Source: Hyposmocoma kahamanoa
Lineage: Eukaryota > Arthropoda > Insecta > Lepidoptera > Cosmopterigidae
Length of the DNA: 64,000 bases
Direction: 5' to 3'
NCBI RefSeq assembly: GCF_003589595.1
Contig: NW_020653750.1
Span: 2,139,799 to 2,203,798 of the forward strand
Below are positions 1-11,737 of the stretch, piece after piece (position 1 is the first letter of the stretch; each line of letters starts with the position of its first letter). The position numbers were made by a program, and so were the translations under genes. The notes beneath the pieces are model-generated. The model was given only the letters and a program-made list of their open reading frames with translations, was not told where the DNA came from and made no database searches.

Positions 1-126
1 TCCCTTCCAGCTTACATAGTCGTGTGTTCTTTTCAGAACGCCGACTCAAGTTTCATAGATTGTGTGTAAGTTTCATAGAGTGTTTCGCATCTCGGTTCGC
101 TTTCCGGTGGATACCTAACGGGGCCA

Positions 127-531
127 GTGATGCCGGAGGCTCTCTCACGTAGAGTCCGCCTGTGTTCTCGCGAATCCATGAATCTCGATATAATTGCACC
201 CTTAGAGTCCATTCACTATCCGCATAACGCAAATTACCGCCCCGAAATCCTAGACGTAGCATTATTCAAAAATATTAACCTTAGATTAGACTCAATCCAG
301 GTCGTTCATGAATTAGTTTCGGATCGCCACCCCGTCCTGCTTCACCTCTCCCCTCGTTCGGACCTATGTCCGAACAAGGGGAGAGGTGAAGCAGGGGGGG
401 CTATCCCCCCTGACCCTTGTGCCCCCATTAAATCGGTGTTGGACTGGGGGAAGTTGAGTCATGACCTCAATTTCCTCGAGTCTGTATACCTAGTTCAGAT
501 TCCGGACGAGATTTGTTCAGTCGTAGACTAG
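127..531 (+). pseudogene. Jockey-like LINE endonuclease, C-terminal part
   Basis: This open stretch carries the end of an apurinic-type (EEP/APE) endonuclease domain. PLESIHYPHNANYRPEILD precedes SDRHPVLLHL, which corresponds to the SDHxPV box that closes this domain and contributes the catalytic histidine. The enzyme nicks target DNA to prime reverse transcription. The N-terminal half lies to the left of the window. After the SDRHPV box the residues NKGRGEAGGAIPPDPC fit the family poorly. They coincide with the right arm of a near-perfect inverted repeat (336-395), so they may be inserted sequence. The stop at 529-531 falls inside what should be a continuous ORF2. Confidence 0.7.
336..395. 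repeat. 28-bp inverted repeat inside the LINE ORF
   Basis: The arms 336-363 and 368-395 are reverse complements at 27 of 28 positions, with a 4-base loop (CTAT). A short G-run/C-run hairpin follows at about 394-410. Coding similarity is normal to the left and disturbed across the right arm. Confidence 0.9.
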
Positions 532-583
532 TCTAGAGGGACACATACAAACCGTCGTTTGTAACAGCACCCGGCCGACACCG

Positions 584-2516
584 GTGACAGACGACCGTCT
601 CTGGAACCTACCGGAGGATGTGCGTGCCCTTGTAACGGACTCTTACCCCACCGACGAAAACCGTCGTTTCCTGCGCCCTTTACAGAGGGACGTAAAGACG
701 CGTATGGACGAGGTACGTCAAAGTCGAAAAGCTCCTAGAAGGGCTCGAGCCCATCCACCAAACCTTCTGGCAACTAACCCGTTCTCTCAAGTCCGGCACG
801 GTTGCCCAAATACCCCACCTCAACCGACCCAACTGCACCCCAGCATTGACATGACATGACAGCCTCGAAGACCAGTGCTCCCCCAGTCTAGAGCCGGTGT
901 ACCCGACCCGCCTCCTCCAGGTGGACTCCGAGGTCGAACTCGAGCAACCCTCACGCCCACCGACCCTCCTCTCCCCCCGGTCACCCCAAAGGAAGTAGAA
1001 TCGCTCATAAAGGACCTTAAGCCCCGCAAAGCCCCAGGCCCTGACGGTATTTCCAACAACGTGCTTAAACAGCTTTCTGCACCCCTCATCTGTCTCCTGA
1101 CTGCAATGTTAACGCCGCTCTGACCAACTGCATCTTTCCGCAAAAGTGGAAAGAGGCAGTGGTCATCGGTATTCACAAGCCCGGGAAACCTCCATCTCCA
1201 GTTAACGTCCCATCTCCCTGCTTAACACCATAGGCAAACTCTATGAGCGCATCCTCTACGCCCGCTTCAGAGACTACGTCATGTCCCACAAACTCCTCCC
1301 CGACGAACAGTTTGGATTTAGAGCTAGACACTCATGCGTCCAGCAAGTGCACCGTATAGTGGAGCATGTCTCCGAAGGTTTCGATCGCCCCCGCTTCATA
1401 CCCACCGGCACCCTCTTCTTCGATGTGGCAAAAGCCTTCGACAAAGTCTGGCACAAGGGCTTACTTTACAAGCTGTACAATCTCGGCGTGCCTGATCGTC
1501 TCGTGCACACAATTCGAGACTTCATGTCGAATCGCTCTTTCCGCTACCGAGTCGAGGGTGCACTCTCCTCTCCTCACCCCGTAAGAGCTGGAGTCCCGTA
1601 AGGCTCTGTCCTCTTGCCCCTCCTATTCTCCCTATACATTAGCTATATCCCGAAGTATCAGTCAGTAAATCTCGCCCTCTTTGCCGACGACACTGCGCTC
1701 TATTATTCGGCGCGCTGCTCCAAGTTAGTTTCCGCGGCTCTCCAATCTGCCACCACACGCCTAGGCGAGTGGTTTCGCAGATGGAGAATCGAAGTCAATC
1801 CTGACAAAAGCGCGGCGGTATTCTTCACGCGAAGTAACCTATCCAGTCGTAGGGTACAAAACCTCACCCCGATCTCGCTCTTTGGCCGCCTAATCTCTTC
1901 GGTGAACACGGTCAAATACTTAAGAGTTACGCTCGATAGGAAGCTGTCATTCAAAGCACACGTGAAATCCGCAATCGCACCCACTTTATTATGAGCCGGC
2001 TTCACCCCCTTCTCAACAAGCATAGCAAACTCTCCCTTCGTAATAAGGTGAGATTGTACACTACCCGCATCCGCCCAATCATGACGTACGCCAGCGTGGC
2101 ATTCGCTCAGGCAAATCACGCGCTTATACACCGCCTGCAGGTTCTCCAAAATGGATTCATGCGCAACGCGACGGGTGCCCCGCGGTACCTGCGCACCGCT
2201 AACCTCCACATAGATTTACGGCTCCCCTTAATAGCCTAATTTCTTGAAACAGACATCGAGGAAATACTTCGACTCTGCCCCTCACCACCCCAACCCCCAT
2301 GTGGTGGCTGCATCCAACTACGATGCCCTCAGGGAACACCCTCACCGTGTACGTAGGACCCGTCGCCCAAGGGAAGTCCTCAACGACCCTGACGACCCTA
2401 TTACTCTCGCCACTTTGAAGGCCAACTGGATCGCTAGTCACGCACCAACCGTCCTCGCCGGCGAGGGCGCAGAGCCCCTCATTTCAGCACGTATAGTGGT
2501 AGATTCTCTGTTATAG
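584..2516 (+). pseudogene. Jockey-like LINE reverse transcriptase, multiply broken
   Basis: RT motifs appear in order: LKPRKAPGPDGIS (about 1015-1055), then RPISLLNTIGKLYERIL (1206-1260), LLPDEQFGFRARHSC, TLFFDVAKAFDKVWH (motif A), RAGVP then a stop, and LALFADDTALYYS (the FADD catalytic box). The tail LHIDLRLPL...KYFDSAPHHPNPHVV follows. Breaks seen: a stop at 857-859; a frameshift near 1108; another near 1203; TAA at 1599-1601 replacing the expected glutamine of VPQGS; a stop and frame change at 1992; and a frame change near 2240. The catalytic aspartates remain, but the product cannot be made. Base composition is GC-richer than the flanks, as is usual for a LINE coding region. Confidence 0.85.
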
Positions 2517-2927
2517 CACGGCCTTCTGGCGGAAGTCTTCAGTAGCGCCCTGAGCCAAGGTCCGTGCCGAGCAGTCAACAGCCCCTGAGGATGCCTCGTG
2601 AAGAGGCAAAACACGTGTCGGGTATATTTTTGTGATGGTTTGTGACGATATGTAGTTGTGCTTGTGTTATTTATGTTATTATTAGGTGACCAAATGCGTT
2701 TTTCACATAAAACTAGCAAATAAACAAACAAGCATAAAACTTGCTTGTGCCTAAAACATGTGATTACCCACATTTTAATCTATTAAGTGCTGTAATATTC
2801 GTTACTCCTAAATTATAATTAATATCAATATACATTTACTAACCTTAGAACAGAGGGAGTCTTACTCATTATATATAACTCATTGTAAGGAATGATGTGA
2901 ATTGTAATGTATGACGTAATCCTTTTT

Positions 2928-3212
2928 TTAACCGACTCCAAAACAAGGAGAAAGTTCTCACGTATGTTTTTTTGTATGTATGTTACGCGATAACTAACGC
3001 GATAAATGATTTGTGAACCGATTTTAATAATCTCGTTTTTGTTGGAAATAAGGTACCTCAGTAGTGGATCCATTTAAATTTTAAGAAAATATTCCACCTG
3101 ATTGCGGTTTCGCGGACTTTCCCGTAACCAATTTTAATAAAACTTGGCAAATAGATGTAATTTCACGAACTTTTCAGGTCGGTTTTTTAGTATCTGTACT
3201 GAGATTATTTAA
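2928..3212 (+). repeat. ACC repeat copy 1
   Basis: The copy begins with AACCGACTCCAAAACAAGG and ends with CAGGTCGGTTTTTTAGTA, so the two ends are inverted (ACCGACTTC...GAAGTCGGT). The internal landmark GTATGTTACGCGATAAC is shared with copies at 10252, 10551, 11243, 27164 and 49806. It has no coding capacity. It is a short element with terminal inverted repeats; the superfamily is unknown to me. Confidence 0.8.
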
Positions 3213-3215
3213 ATT

Positions 3216-3737
3216 TGCTTCGGAATTCTGAAAATAGAAAGATTTGTAATAAAATAAATAAATCTATTGCCACATTCGTGGTGTACATAAATGTGCACAA
3301 AAGTAGCATAACGTAAAGTTGTTAACGAATTTGAAATATTGCACTACACAAATTTAAACTAGTTAGGCCGTGCTATAGGAAAACCGCAAACTAAATTGTG
3401 GGATTGCGTGTACTAGATATGCGGGGAGGCGGATAAGACATCCCGCATTGTGGACGCCAATTAATTAGGAATGTGATTTGTGGCTTTCTAACGTCAGAAT
3501 TGGGGGTCAATGACGTCATATATGGCCATTATATGACCTACGCGTAGTTTTCTTTGTTGTACAAAAAAAAAACGATCGGAGAACATTTTTCGACTTAAAA
3601 AAATGCAATTTGTTGACATGACGTCATGTCTATTATTTACCAGATATCTCGACCTGACTGTGAATTTTTTTTACAAACAAATTAAAATCATGTACGCATG
3701 TATGTAAAAAGTTATAAATCATGAAGAATTATAATAG
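3216..3737. other. AT-rich, no gene seen
   Basis: No coding or repeat match was found. Two TGACGTCA palindromes occur: one at 3511-3518, and one within the 16-bp perfect palindrome GACATGACGTCATGTC at 3615-3630. Confidence 0.5.
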
Positions 3738-4140
3738 AATAAATGCAGTGGAGATGAGATCTTGGAGGAAAATTTGTGTGATAGAGTGAAGAATACGTGA
3801 AAGATGTGGCTTGAAAGAGGACTAGAATTAATAGTGAAAGGAATGTTGACTTAGTTAGAGCATGTGAGCAGATGGATCTCAGAGAAATTACTAAACAAAT
3901 TTATGATGCGATTGTGGATGGAAGGGTTTTAAGAGGACGTTCCAGAAGGATTTACATTGATCAGATCAGTGATGTCCTCAAAAAGGCTGAGGTATGAAGT
4001 AACAAGATTAAAAAAAGTTGTATGAAAAGAGTACTTGATGTACGTTAGGCTACAAAGTTATCAGGACAGAGTAAGATGGCGTTCTGTAGTCTCTGCCTAC
4101 CCTTCCTAAGTGACAAGGGCATGAGCTTTATGTACGTATC
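3738..4140 (+). pseudogene. LINE reverse-transcriptase C-terminal relic
   Basis: A degenerate reading shows AVEMRSWRKIC near 3747. Further on come DQISDVLKKAEV, NKIKKSCMKRVLDVR and RWRSVVSAYP in neighbouring frames. This spacing resembles the C-terminal tail of insect RT ORFs that reads 'EMRSLRRICGV ... CMKRLM ... RSVVSAYPS'. Stops and frame changes lie throughout. No catalytic domain is left. The assignment depends on recalled family similarity and could be a different LINE clade. Confidence 0.55.
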
Positions 4141-4394
4141 ACGAAACTTCGATTAGAACAAATACAATTGGGGATCTTGAACATAAACAAGAATCAAGCA
4201 AGGAAGTACGGTGAATTTTTAAAATGTTTATTAGATCATACCTAAAATAACAACCCAAAACAATAAGTGTGTTGCTATACGTAAATAAAATTAAAACACC
4301 ACTTCTGCTACATTTATTGAAGTTTTATTCTATTGAAGTTTTTATTATACAAATCTATGGGACATCAATCATTCATTAAGCTTTAATTAAGCGG

Positions 4395-4890
4395 GACAGT
4401 TGCTTCTGCTGTACCAATCACAAGTCCGGTCGTGTATGGAATACTGCTGCCACTATGGGACAGCTCTGCTAAATACCAACTGGCCACTTTGTATTCAATT
4501 GAAAAGCTTGTCAATAGGCTTATTGGTGACTCGGAATTAGTAGAGACGAAGCTGCAGCGCCTCGAACACCGCATTTACATTTTACATTCTACAAGCATTT
4601 TACATTTTACATTTTACGGAGAGTGTGCTATGGAATTGCATAATATAATTCCGCCTTCCCCTTTCCATCATTGGGGGATTAGACGTAGACATGGGTTCCA
4701 CCCCTATGTTGTGGATATTTCCAGGATTCGTACGAAGCGTTTTACTTTCACATTTATGTGGAATTCCTTACCTGCGGACTTATTTACCGAACGCTATAAC
4801 TTGTGCCTTTTCAAGGCGAGTGTGAATAGGCATTATTTAAGTGTGCTACATCGTCGACCTCAAGGCCAAATGCGCACTTATTTTTTTATA
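4395..4890 (+). pseudogene. LINE ORF2 C-terminal relic (LHNLIPP type)
   Basis: The frame starting near 4395 reads VYGILLPLWDSSAKYQLATL, then LVNRLIGDSELVETKLQRLEH. Later come GECAMELHNIIPPSPFHH, GFHPYVVDISRIRTKRF and WNSLPADLFTERYNL. This is the C-terminal region following RT in a common insect LINE group. Compared with family members I recall, the segment between RTKRF and WNSLPA is shortened. A run of ATTTTACATTCTACA-like repeats (4573-4618) replaces part of the middle. The catalytic RT domain is absent, so this is a 5'-truncated copy. Confidence 0.7.
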
Positions 4891-4894
4891 AAAA

Positions 4895-5175
4895 AAACTG
4901 TGGTGATCGAATGTTTGATCTACCGCCTCTCAAGCAGTGGCTCGTAGGTTCGAATCCGGGCTTGCACCTCTGCGTTTCCATGAATGATGTGCGACATTTG
5001 ATTTGAAATTTACCATGAGCTTTTTAATGAAGGAAAACATCGTAAAGAAACCTGTGCACATCTGCAAAGTAATTTCATTACGTGCGTGAATTTCCTTATC
5101 CGCATTGGGTCCGCTTGGGAACAATAGCCCAAGCCCTCTCATTGCAAGAATGGGCCTGTGCCCATCAGCTAATTT
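4895..5175 (+). mobile_element. tRNA-derived SINE (type 3)
   Basis: The head contains TGATCTACCGCCTCTCAAGC and the B-box GGTTCGAATCC near 4949. The tail has GGAAAACATCGTAAAGAAAC and ends with CCCAAGCCCTCTCATTGCA. Head and tail match the copy at 49418-49712. Pol III boxes at the head and a LINE-like 3' tail are the standard SINE layout. Confidence 0.7.
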
Positions 5176-5581
5176 AGTTCGTAGAATTTTTGAACCTTTC
5201 TTCTAATAATACTGTATGTCTGCTACACTGAAAGAGTTCTAGGCACCCTTTCTAATTATGTGGATCAACTATTCAGATATAGGATCCTATCTCTATCCAA
5301 CCGCAGTCATGGTAATTATTATCATCGGTATGGACAAAATGTTGACTTCACAAACTCGAGAAAAAGAAGTGATATTATTAAAAATAGTGAAATGTTGGTC
5401 ATATTTGGCGATCTCTGTGGCTTGCGGTTTGCGCCGTCGTAGCTGAATGAGTAGGTTCGATTTCCGGTGGGACCAATTTGTGAAATTAACTTTTCGATTT
5501 TAGTTCTTATCTTAGTGTTCTACTCCGGGATGAATTCTGTTGCTCTGGTTTAACAGAAATTTTATTTTTATTTACCAAGTG
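5176..5581. other. no gene; partial tRNA-like fragment
   Basis: At 5430-5462 GTCGTAGCTGAATGAG is followed directly by TAGGTTCGATTTCCGG, which resembles A and B boxes with the middle deleted. The rest is unannotated AT-rich DNA. Confidence 0.4.
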
Positions 5582-5819
5582 ATAAGTGACACGCCTATCC
5601 AAAACAGTTGCAGTGCCACTCAGAGCTATAAATCGCAAAGATCTTGTGGGCACTGCCACTGCGGGCGTCACCCTGAGACATAATATATAATTTCACCAGC
5701 ACCCTGACTCTTCTAAAGCGGAACGCAGTAACGTGAACATTACTGCTTGGCGGCAGAAATAGGTAGGCACTGTATCTCTGGACGAACTTTTTCACGAGGA
5801 GCTCTACTGCTACTAAATT
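5582..5819 (-). repeat. R repeat copy
   Basis: This is a reverse-oriented copy of the family whose forward strand starts GTAGCAGTAGAGCTCCTTG and ends near TTGTTCGTCCCGTCACTTGG. Landmarks here are CAGTTGCAGTGCCACTCAG, TTACTGCTTGGCGGCAG and GAGCTCTACTGCTAC. It is non-coding; any ORFs through it are accidental. Confidence 0.85.
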
Positions 5820-7313
5820 ATTACTAAATTATCTAGCTTGATATCAGGTAGTTGGCGTAGTTGTTTGGCACATTATTATTATTACATTGAAAATATTATT
5901 AGATCGTCGTTAATTAATAATATTAGGTATTTCTTATTTCTACGAAATAAAGTTTATGGTCTAACTTTCCTTGAACAGTGTTCAGTTAGCATGATTCAAC
6001 TATAGTATTTTATTTAGGCACAATCCCTGCATCTTGTTGTGTATTATGCGTCACAACATAGGCGCATAGTGGCTGCCTCCGATGAAACAAATCCTCTTGT
6101 TGAACTAAAGCCATAACTCAGAGCTTGCCGATATTTATAGCACACTTCCGAAGCTTAACACGTCCGTATGTTTGCCGTAATCCCGATAAATTCCCTACAA
6201 ATAAACTGTGTTTTCAATTCCCTATTTTTGCGAAGCGTTCAACTTGAATATGTCTTCAATTAGGGTTAATTACTTGGAAATTTATGTGATTCAAAGTACT
6301 TCTCTCGTTTGTTGCGGACTGATTACTTCAATAGTTTTGTTTTAGTATGTATACAGTTCAAATTCTACTTATTTTAAAGATAACATGATATATATAATAT
6401 ATATAATACAATTAGTTATATTTGTGTATGAGTGTACATGTACGGGATGTTTCTCTAGTGGACGCTTGGCTTGGACGAATTCTCTACATTACTACCGTCC
6501 ACTAACTAAAACGCGGCTTTAAAACACAGAATAAACAAAAAACAGTTACATTTAAGTTAAAGTATTCAACTTATCGGAACTTATCGTAACGATGCATAGC
6601 TGAATTATCATTGAACAATTTCAATATTGTTAAGGCACCTGTATATACATACCACCATAATTATACTACTATATGTGATTCTGATTTAATGTTGGCATTA
6701 TTTGTTAGTCATAGCTATGTACTATTTGAATGTGTAACTGTCTGTTGACTCCAATAAATTAAAAAAAGAAGACGAATACAACTCTAGATAATGATGTAAT
6801 TTAGCTTTTTTTTATTGTTTAAGTGTAATGTAAGAGTAGTTGTGTATGTGCACACGCGTTATTGTTGTATTATTCATGTGTCTTATGTTGTGTTTGTTTG
6901 TATATTGTATCTCTCATGGACAATATACACAAGGTGCGTTCTCTTCCAACCAAACATGTTGATGAGAACTTTGAATTAACACTAGACTCTCTCCTACATC
7001 ACGCCTTTCTGATGATGATCTCCAGTAGCATTTTGAGCCGAAGTTCGTGCACAATGGAATAAATCATATATCTTAATGGAATCAGTCGCAATGTAATTAT
7101 ATTGATTAATTCTCATTCATTCTTCATTCTCTCTCTTTTCAGGAGAAAGGTAAACATAAACATGCTTAAATAGCAGATAAACATGTTTAAATAGCAGAGC
7201 TAGAAAGTTTCACTTACACATAATTTGTTTGTACACTGGTTTTGTTCGTATATTTTTATGACTTTCATGTGATAAAATATAATTGTAAGTCAATGGATAA
7301 AAGGGTAATTTCA
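5820..7313. other. AT-rich, no gene seen
   Basis: Only short accidental reading frames are present. I recognise no repeat, RNA gene or regulatory signal. Confidence 0.5.
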
Positions 7314-7516
7314 AATTTTCTGGTTAGTTTTTTCTACCTAATTTCGGTGACAATTTTTATTATTTAAGTATTCAAGTATATTATCGTGAAATAATAAATA
7401 GCATTTCACAATACTAGACAAGAATATTAAATAATATACTTCATGATAATATTGTAGAATATTGAAATAATAACAATTGCCACCGAAATTAGGTAGAGAA
7501 AACTAACCTGAAAATT
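7314..7516. repeat. fold-back (MITE-like) element
   Basis: The arms at about 7314-7358 and 7475-7516 are inverted copies; each carries CTACCTAATTTCGGTG or its complement. The AT-rich loop is about 115 bases. It has no coding capacity, and I could not fix a target duplication. Confidence 0.7.
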
Positions 7517-8136
7517 ACTAAATAGCACGTTTGACGTATGATAGCAAGTGGTTTTATCATACCGAGGGTACAAATTGTTGCTGAAATCAGTATACTTGAT
7601 AGGCATAAATGGCACAAGTTACTTGTTTATTAAATCACATTTTTATCTGTGGACCTAATAAAAAATGTACTGACGAAGAAAACGCTCGTGTACTGAGTTC
7701 TCTCCGTGAATACGTGATGAATTCATCCTTTACGCGTCGAAAATACGTGAATTACTACATACATACGTAACATAATATGTCTACTAAAAACCTAAATACA
7801 TAATGTACATAGGTCTATACGCACATATGGAATTAAAATTAGATATATACGCGAAAATAGCAGCATCGACAAATTAAATGGTTAAATTACATATCACTAA
7901 CGACTCGTAGGCCACGTGCCAATTTTGTCTCCTTTGCGTAGAACCCCTGGATTTAAATTTCATATTCACCAACTTCGAATGTGTTTTTGACAACTGACGC
8001 AGTGCTTTGATAAATTGAACTGTAGAGCAAGAAACTTTATATAAGAGAAATTGCCTATTATAAATTTTAAAACTTTCATAATTATTCAATAATTTATTTT
8101 ATCACTAATTACAATATTCTTATCATGGTGTTACTT
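7517..8136. other. no gene seen
   Basis: AT-rich sequence without recognisable coding or repeat content. Confidence 0.45.
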
Positions 8137-8392
8137 TATATTATCCCGATATTTCGAACGGTTGCACGCTTCATGGTCACGGGTTGACTAACCTGCTGGA
8201 TAGCGGCAGGCAGATGACAGCGTTAACAACAGACATGCCTGTCTACCCTCTTTCGCTGCCGACAACTACCTTCATCTCGATTACTTGTGGCGTTACCATT
8301 GTCACTCACTTTTTTCCAACAAACTAAAAACCAAACTCACTGAATCCATGGATCACGTAGCGTATAACCGTTTCAAAATATCGGGAAAATAA
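8137..8392. repeat. MITE-like element with ~32-bp TIRs
   Basis: The left end (8137-8168) carries CCCGATATTTCGAACGG. The right end (8361-8392) read in reverse carries CCCGATATTTTGAAACGG. The interior includes CTTCATGGTCACGGG, a block I recall from lepidopteran dispersed repeats and also seen in a variant form at 48505-48525. It is non-coding. Confidence 0.65.
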
Positions 8393-8965
8393 GAAGAACT
8401 CATAACCGTGCTAAGCAATCTGTAATTAGCGATAATCATTTTAAAAAGTTAAGTTTTATACATTTATCTACTATAAGAGTGTATTATATAAGGTCTATGT
8501 AATGTGAATTATTTCATTTATGGAAAATCAAAATGATCTGCGTAAATGAGATCCATTCCTGTGGACCCCCATTAACATCTTATGCACTCGCTATATTTTT
8601 TTCGCTGACATGGGCCTCTTGTAGGTTGGAGTGGACCCCTACGGGTCGATATATACCACTTTGGAAACCGCTGTAGATAAAAGAAAATGTATACGAAAAT
8701 GGTACGAATAAATAAACAAGCGTCAGTTCCTTGAAAAGGGACGGCGAACGTGATGCTAAAGCAGGAATAAATTAAAAATTTATCATTAGAATACTAATTC
8801 GGAACAAAACAAAAGATGTTTATTCTTTTAGCCATTTGACTATTTTCCCGCAGTAATTCACGATAGGTTTTTGGTGAAGGATAAAGGCCTTTCAATGGAG
8901 GAAGGATTGGCCATTATAGGTATAGTTAGTAATCGCAATAAATTACTAAATATTATTTTTTATTT
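8393..8965. other. no gene seen
   Basis: No supported feature was found. Confidence 0.45.
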
Positions 8966-9196
8966 TTACGATACCAAGTGACGGGACGAACAAATCGTGC
9001 GTCAGCGGCACGCGTGTCCTTAACAGTTGCAGTGCCACTTAGAGCTTTAAATCACAAAGATTGGAGAGGCACTTCCACTGCGCCCGGCTCCCTCAGACAT
9101 AAGTTACCTTACACACTTACCTTTCAATATCGGAACCCAATAATGCTCACATTACTGATTGCACTTCCCTGGACGAAAAAAAACTGCTACTAGAAA
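8966..9196 (-). repeat. R repeat copy, decayed
   Basis: It starts ATACCAAGTGACGGGACGAA, then shows CAGTTGCAGTGCCACTTAG and TAATGCTCACATTACTG. The far end is truncated (ACTGCTACTAGAAA). Confidence 0.8.
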
Positions 9197-10251
9197 TATT
9201 CTTTGTTAGCACCTTCTTCGCATCTCCTAAGGTTGTCTGGCAGGAAGTGCTACATATTTTTAATTAAGCCCATCTGTGGCATACTGTAGTATTAATACTT
9301 TACTGTAATAATTATAATTAATTTATTTGTTTCAAACATTTGTTTGGTAACATTAGGCATATTAATAACATCTTTATTTTGAAAAATAAAAAAAACATTA
9401 CATTCAGTCATTCATTCAAAGATTAGTACAAGAGTTTACTGGCGGCACAGTTAATTTCGTTTAGTACAGTGGGTGACCAACGTTAGTTATAAATTAGCCC
9501 AAATTGAGACAGTTCACTGTGCTGCCGCGTGACATAATTCAATTAGATTGCGAGCCATTATTCTCCTGCTCGCTCAGACTAGACTCTACCTGTATTTAGA
9601 TGCTTAGCTAGCAGGTACATTTTTAATTAAATGCCAGCGTTTGACTCTCTAATTATTGAGATTAAAATGTGTGCATCGGTAGTGAGACGAGAAGAAAGTG
9701 TTAAATTCGATATTTCACAGTAAGGAATTCTAAAAAAATAATTTAACACGTGTCTGTACTGATTTTCTTTACACAACAAACAAATTAATTCGTTTTTGAG
9801 GAACAATAATCAAAAGATTTAGATATCCATATTTTTGCAAGAACAATTAACACAAAAATAAGGAATATCTTTTGCAAATAAGGAATGGTGATTAAGTAAT
9901 ACACAGCAAGAGCATAGCTCTTAAATTATGTGAGAAGATTATGAAAAATGCTTTATTACATACAGGTATTTTTTTGCGTATATAGCCAGTTCAATCACAT
10001 ATCAAATAGACATCAATACAAATAATAAAATCTTTATTTACGATTGAGTTACGAAAGTCTGCACATTTAATAGTTTAAGGTGAACTCAGTGCTACCTACT
10101 GCAGTAACTAAGTTTAAAATGTTGGTAGAATTTTTGTCTGGTAGTTTGTCTGTGCGCTTGTGCATGCTAATATCTACAGTAAATGAATTGATTCAAATAT
10201 GGTTTTCTGTACATTTAATGTTTGTTTCATTCAAATATTGTTGACAATTAA
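9197..10251. other. no gene; small LINE-tail-like fragment and hairpin
   Basis: CTAAGGTTGTCTGGCAG at 9226-9243 resembles the start of the CR1-type 3' tail seen at 20450 (minus). GGCGGCACAGT (about 9441) and ACTGTGCTGCCGC (about 9514) form a hairpin. Nothing else is supported. Confidence 0.4.
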
Positions 10252-10490
10252 TAATCTCAGTACAGAGTACGAAGATAACCGACCTCGAAAGTCATTCATC
10301 CCCTAGTTTGCCATCTCTAGAGGAGGAATATTTTCTTCTAATTTAAATGCGACCACTACTGAGGTACTTTCTTTCCAACAAAAAAAGAATTATCAAAATC
10401 GGTTCACAAATGCCGTTATCGCGTAACATACACACAAAAAACATATAGTCGAATTGAGAACCTCCTTTTTGAAGCCGATTAAAAATACTT
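10252..10490 (-). repeat. ACC repeat copy 2
   Basis: It reads in reverse from GAAGCCGATT to ACCGACCTCGAAAG, with CGCGTAACATACACACAAAA inside. This is the short form of the family. Confidence 0.8.
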
Positions 10491-10550
10491 ATATGTCAAT
10501 TATAACGCGCTACTCGCGCGCGCTGTGTACAATAGTGTGCAATATGCAAA

Positions 10551-11008
10551 TAATCTCAATACAGAGTACTAAAAAAACCGACCTCAAAACTACGTGAAAT
10601 GACGTCTATTTGCTAAGTTTTATTGAAATATCGCCTAGTTCGCCATTAAACAGGACTTTGACACGGGAGATAATAATAATCGGTTCTCACTCACTAGTCA
10701 AAGTATATTGAGAGAAAAAGTCTTGATTTGGAGAAATAGCAAAATCAACCATTAAAATAATTGCTCGTAAATTAAATATTAGGCGCTATTTATAAAAATG
10801 AATGTTCATGCGTGAAAAGCTACCCTTAAAGGTGGATGATTTTCTTCAAAATGAAATGGGACCACTATGGAAGTACCCCCTTTTCAACAAAAAAGGAATC
10901 ATGAAAATCGGTTCACAAATACCGGAGTTATCGCGTAACATACATACATACAAAAAAAGAACATACAGTCGAATTGAGAGCCTCCTCCTTTTTTGAAGTC
11001 GGTTAAAA
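10551..11008 (-). repeat. ACC repeat copy 3, long form
   Basis: The left end is AAAAAAACCGACCTCAAAAC and the right end is TTTTTTGAAGTCGGTTAAAA. Its additional interior contains GGCGCTATTTATAAAAATG and CCTTAAAGGTGGATGATT, shared with copy 4 in opposite orientation. Confidence 0.85.
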
Positions 11009-11242
11009 ATTCAGCGACACTACGTACGTAGCTTATAAATTTAAATAACAAAAACGGTTTTTAAAGATAAAGATATGTTTAAAATTATATTATCTAAGTG
11101 GTTTTCAGTATGAGCTGTTTTTCGTTCGGGGCGCGGAGTGCCACATGTTAGGAGCTTAAGAAATCTATATGATGTAATCTCCGTCCAATATTGTATATAG
11201 GGAAATATTTGTACGTTATAACCGACCTACAGAGTTTCCTTT

Positions 11243-11712
11243 TTAACCGACTTCAAAAAAGGAGGAGGTTCTCAATTCGACTGTATGTTCTTTTTTTTTT
11301 GTATGTATGTTACGCGATAACTCCGGTATTTGTGAACCGGTTTTCATGATTCTTTTTTTGTTGGAAAGGGGGTTCTTCCATAGTGGTCCCATTTCATTTT
11401 GAAGGAAATCATCCACCTCTAAGGGTGGCTGTTCACGCATGAAGATTCATTTTTATAAATAGCGCCTAACTTTAATTTAGGAGCAATTACTTTTAGCAAT
11501 TATTTAGTTGATTTTGCTATTTCTCCAATTCAAGGCGTATTTCCCTCGATATACTTTGAGTAGTATCGTAGTGAGAACCTATTTTTATTATCTCCAGTAT
11601 CAACTCCTGTATAGTGGCGAACTAGGGGATATTTCAATGAAACTTTGCAAATGGACGTAATTCCACGTACTTTTGAAGTCGGTTTTTTTAGTACTCTGTA
11701 CTGAGATTATTA
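11243..11712 (+). repeat. ACC repeat copy 4, long form, inverted to copy 3
   Basis: The left end is TTTAACCGACTTCAAAAAAG and the right end is TTTTGAAGTCGGTTTTTTT. The interior has CATCCACCTCTAAGGGTGG and TTATAAATAGCGCC. With copy 3 it forms an inverted pair of about 460-bp arms separated by about 235 bases. Confidence 0.85.
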
Positions 11713-11737
11713 TATACAATTTAGTACGATATGTGAA

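Larger units (their letters stand above)
1..2775 (+). mobile_element. Jockey-like non-LTR retrotransposon (LINE), decayed
   Basis: The relic runs from the window edge through endonuclease, reverse transcriptase and a C-terminal region to a 3' UTR. The 5' end lies outside the window. Protein similarity moves through several reading frames, so the copy is dead. The 3' UTR (about 2517-2700) contains a block with CACGTGTCGG followed by GTTGTGCTTGTGTT. Related blocks occur at 27490-27620 and, on the minus strand, at 34680-34830, which shows a dispersed 3'-end family. The Jockey assignment is recalled from family motifs; the domain order is visible directly. Confidence 0.85.

Noticed and set aside
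127..859. Two host genes at the left edge
   Set aside because: Both frames match successive parts of a decayed LINE ORF2.
3511..3630. TGACGTCA palindromes as functional CRE promoter elements
   Set aside because: No gene nearby; short palindromes arise by chance.
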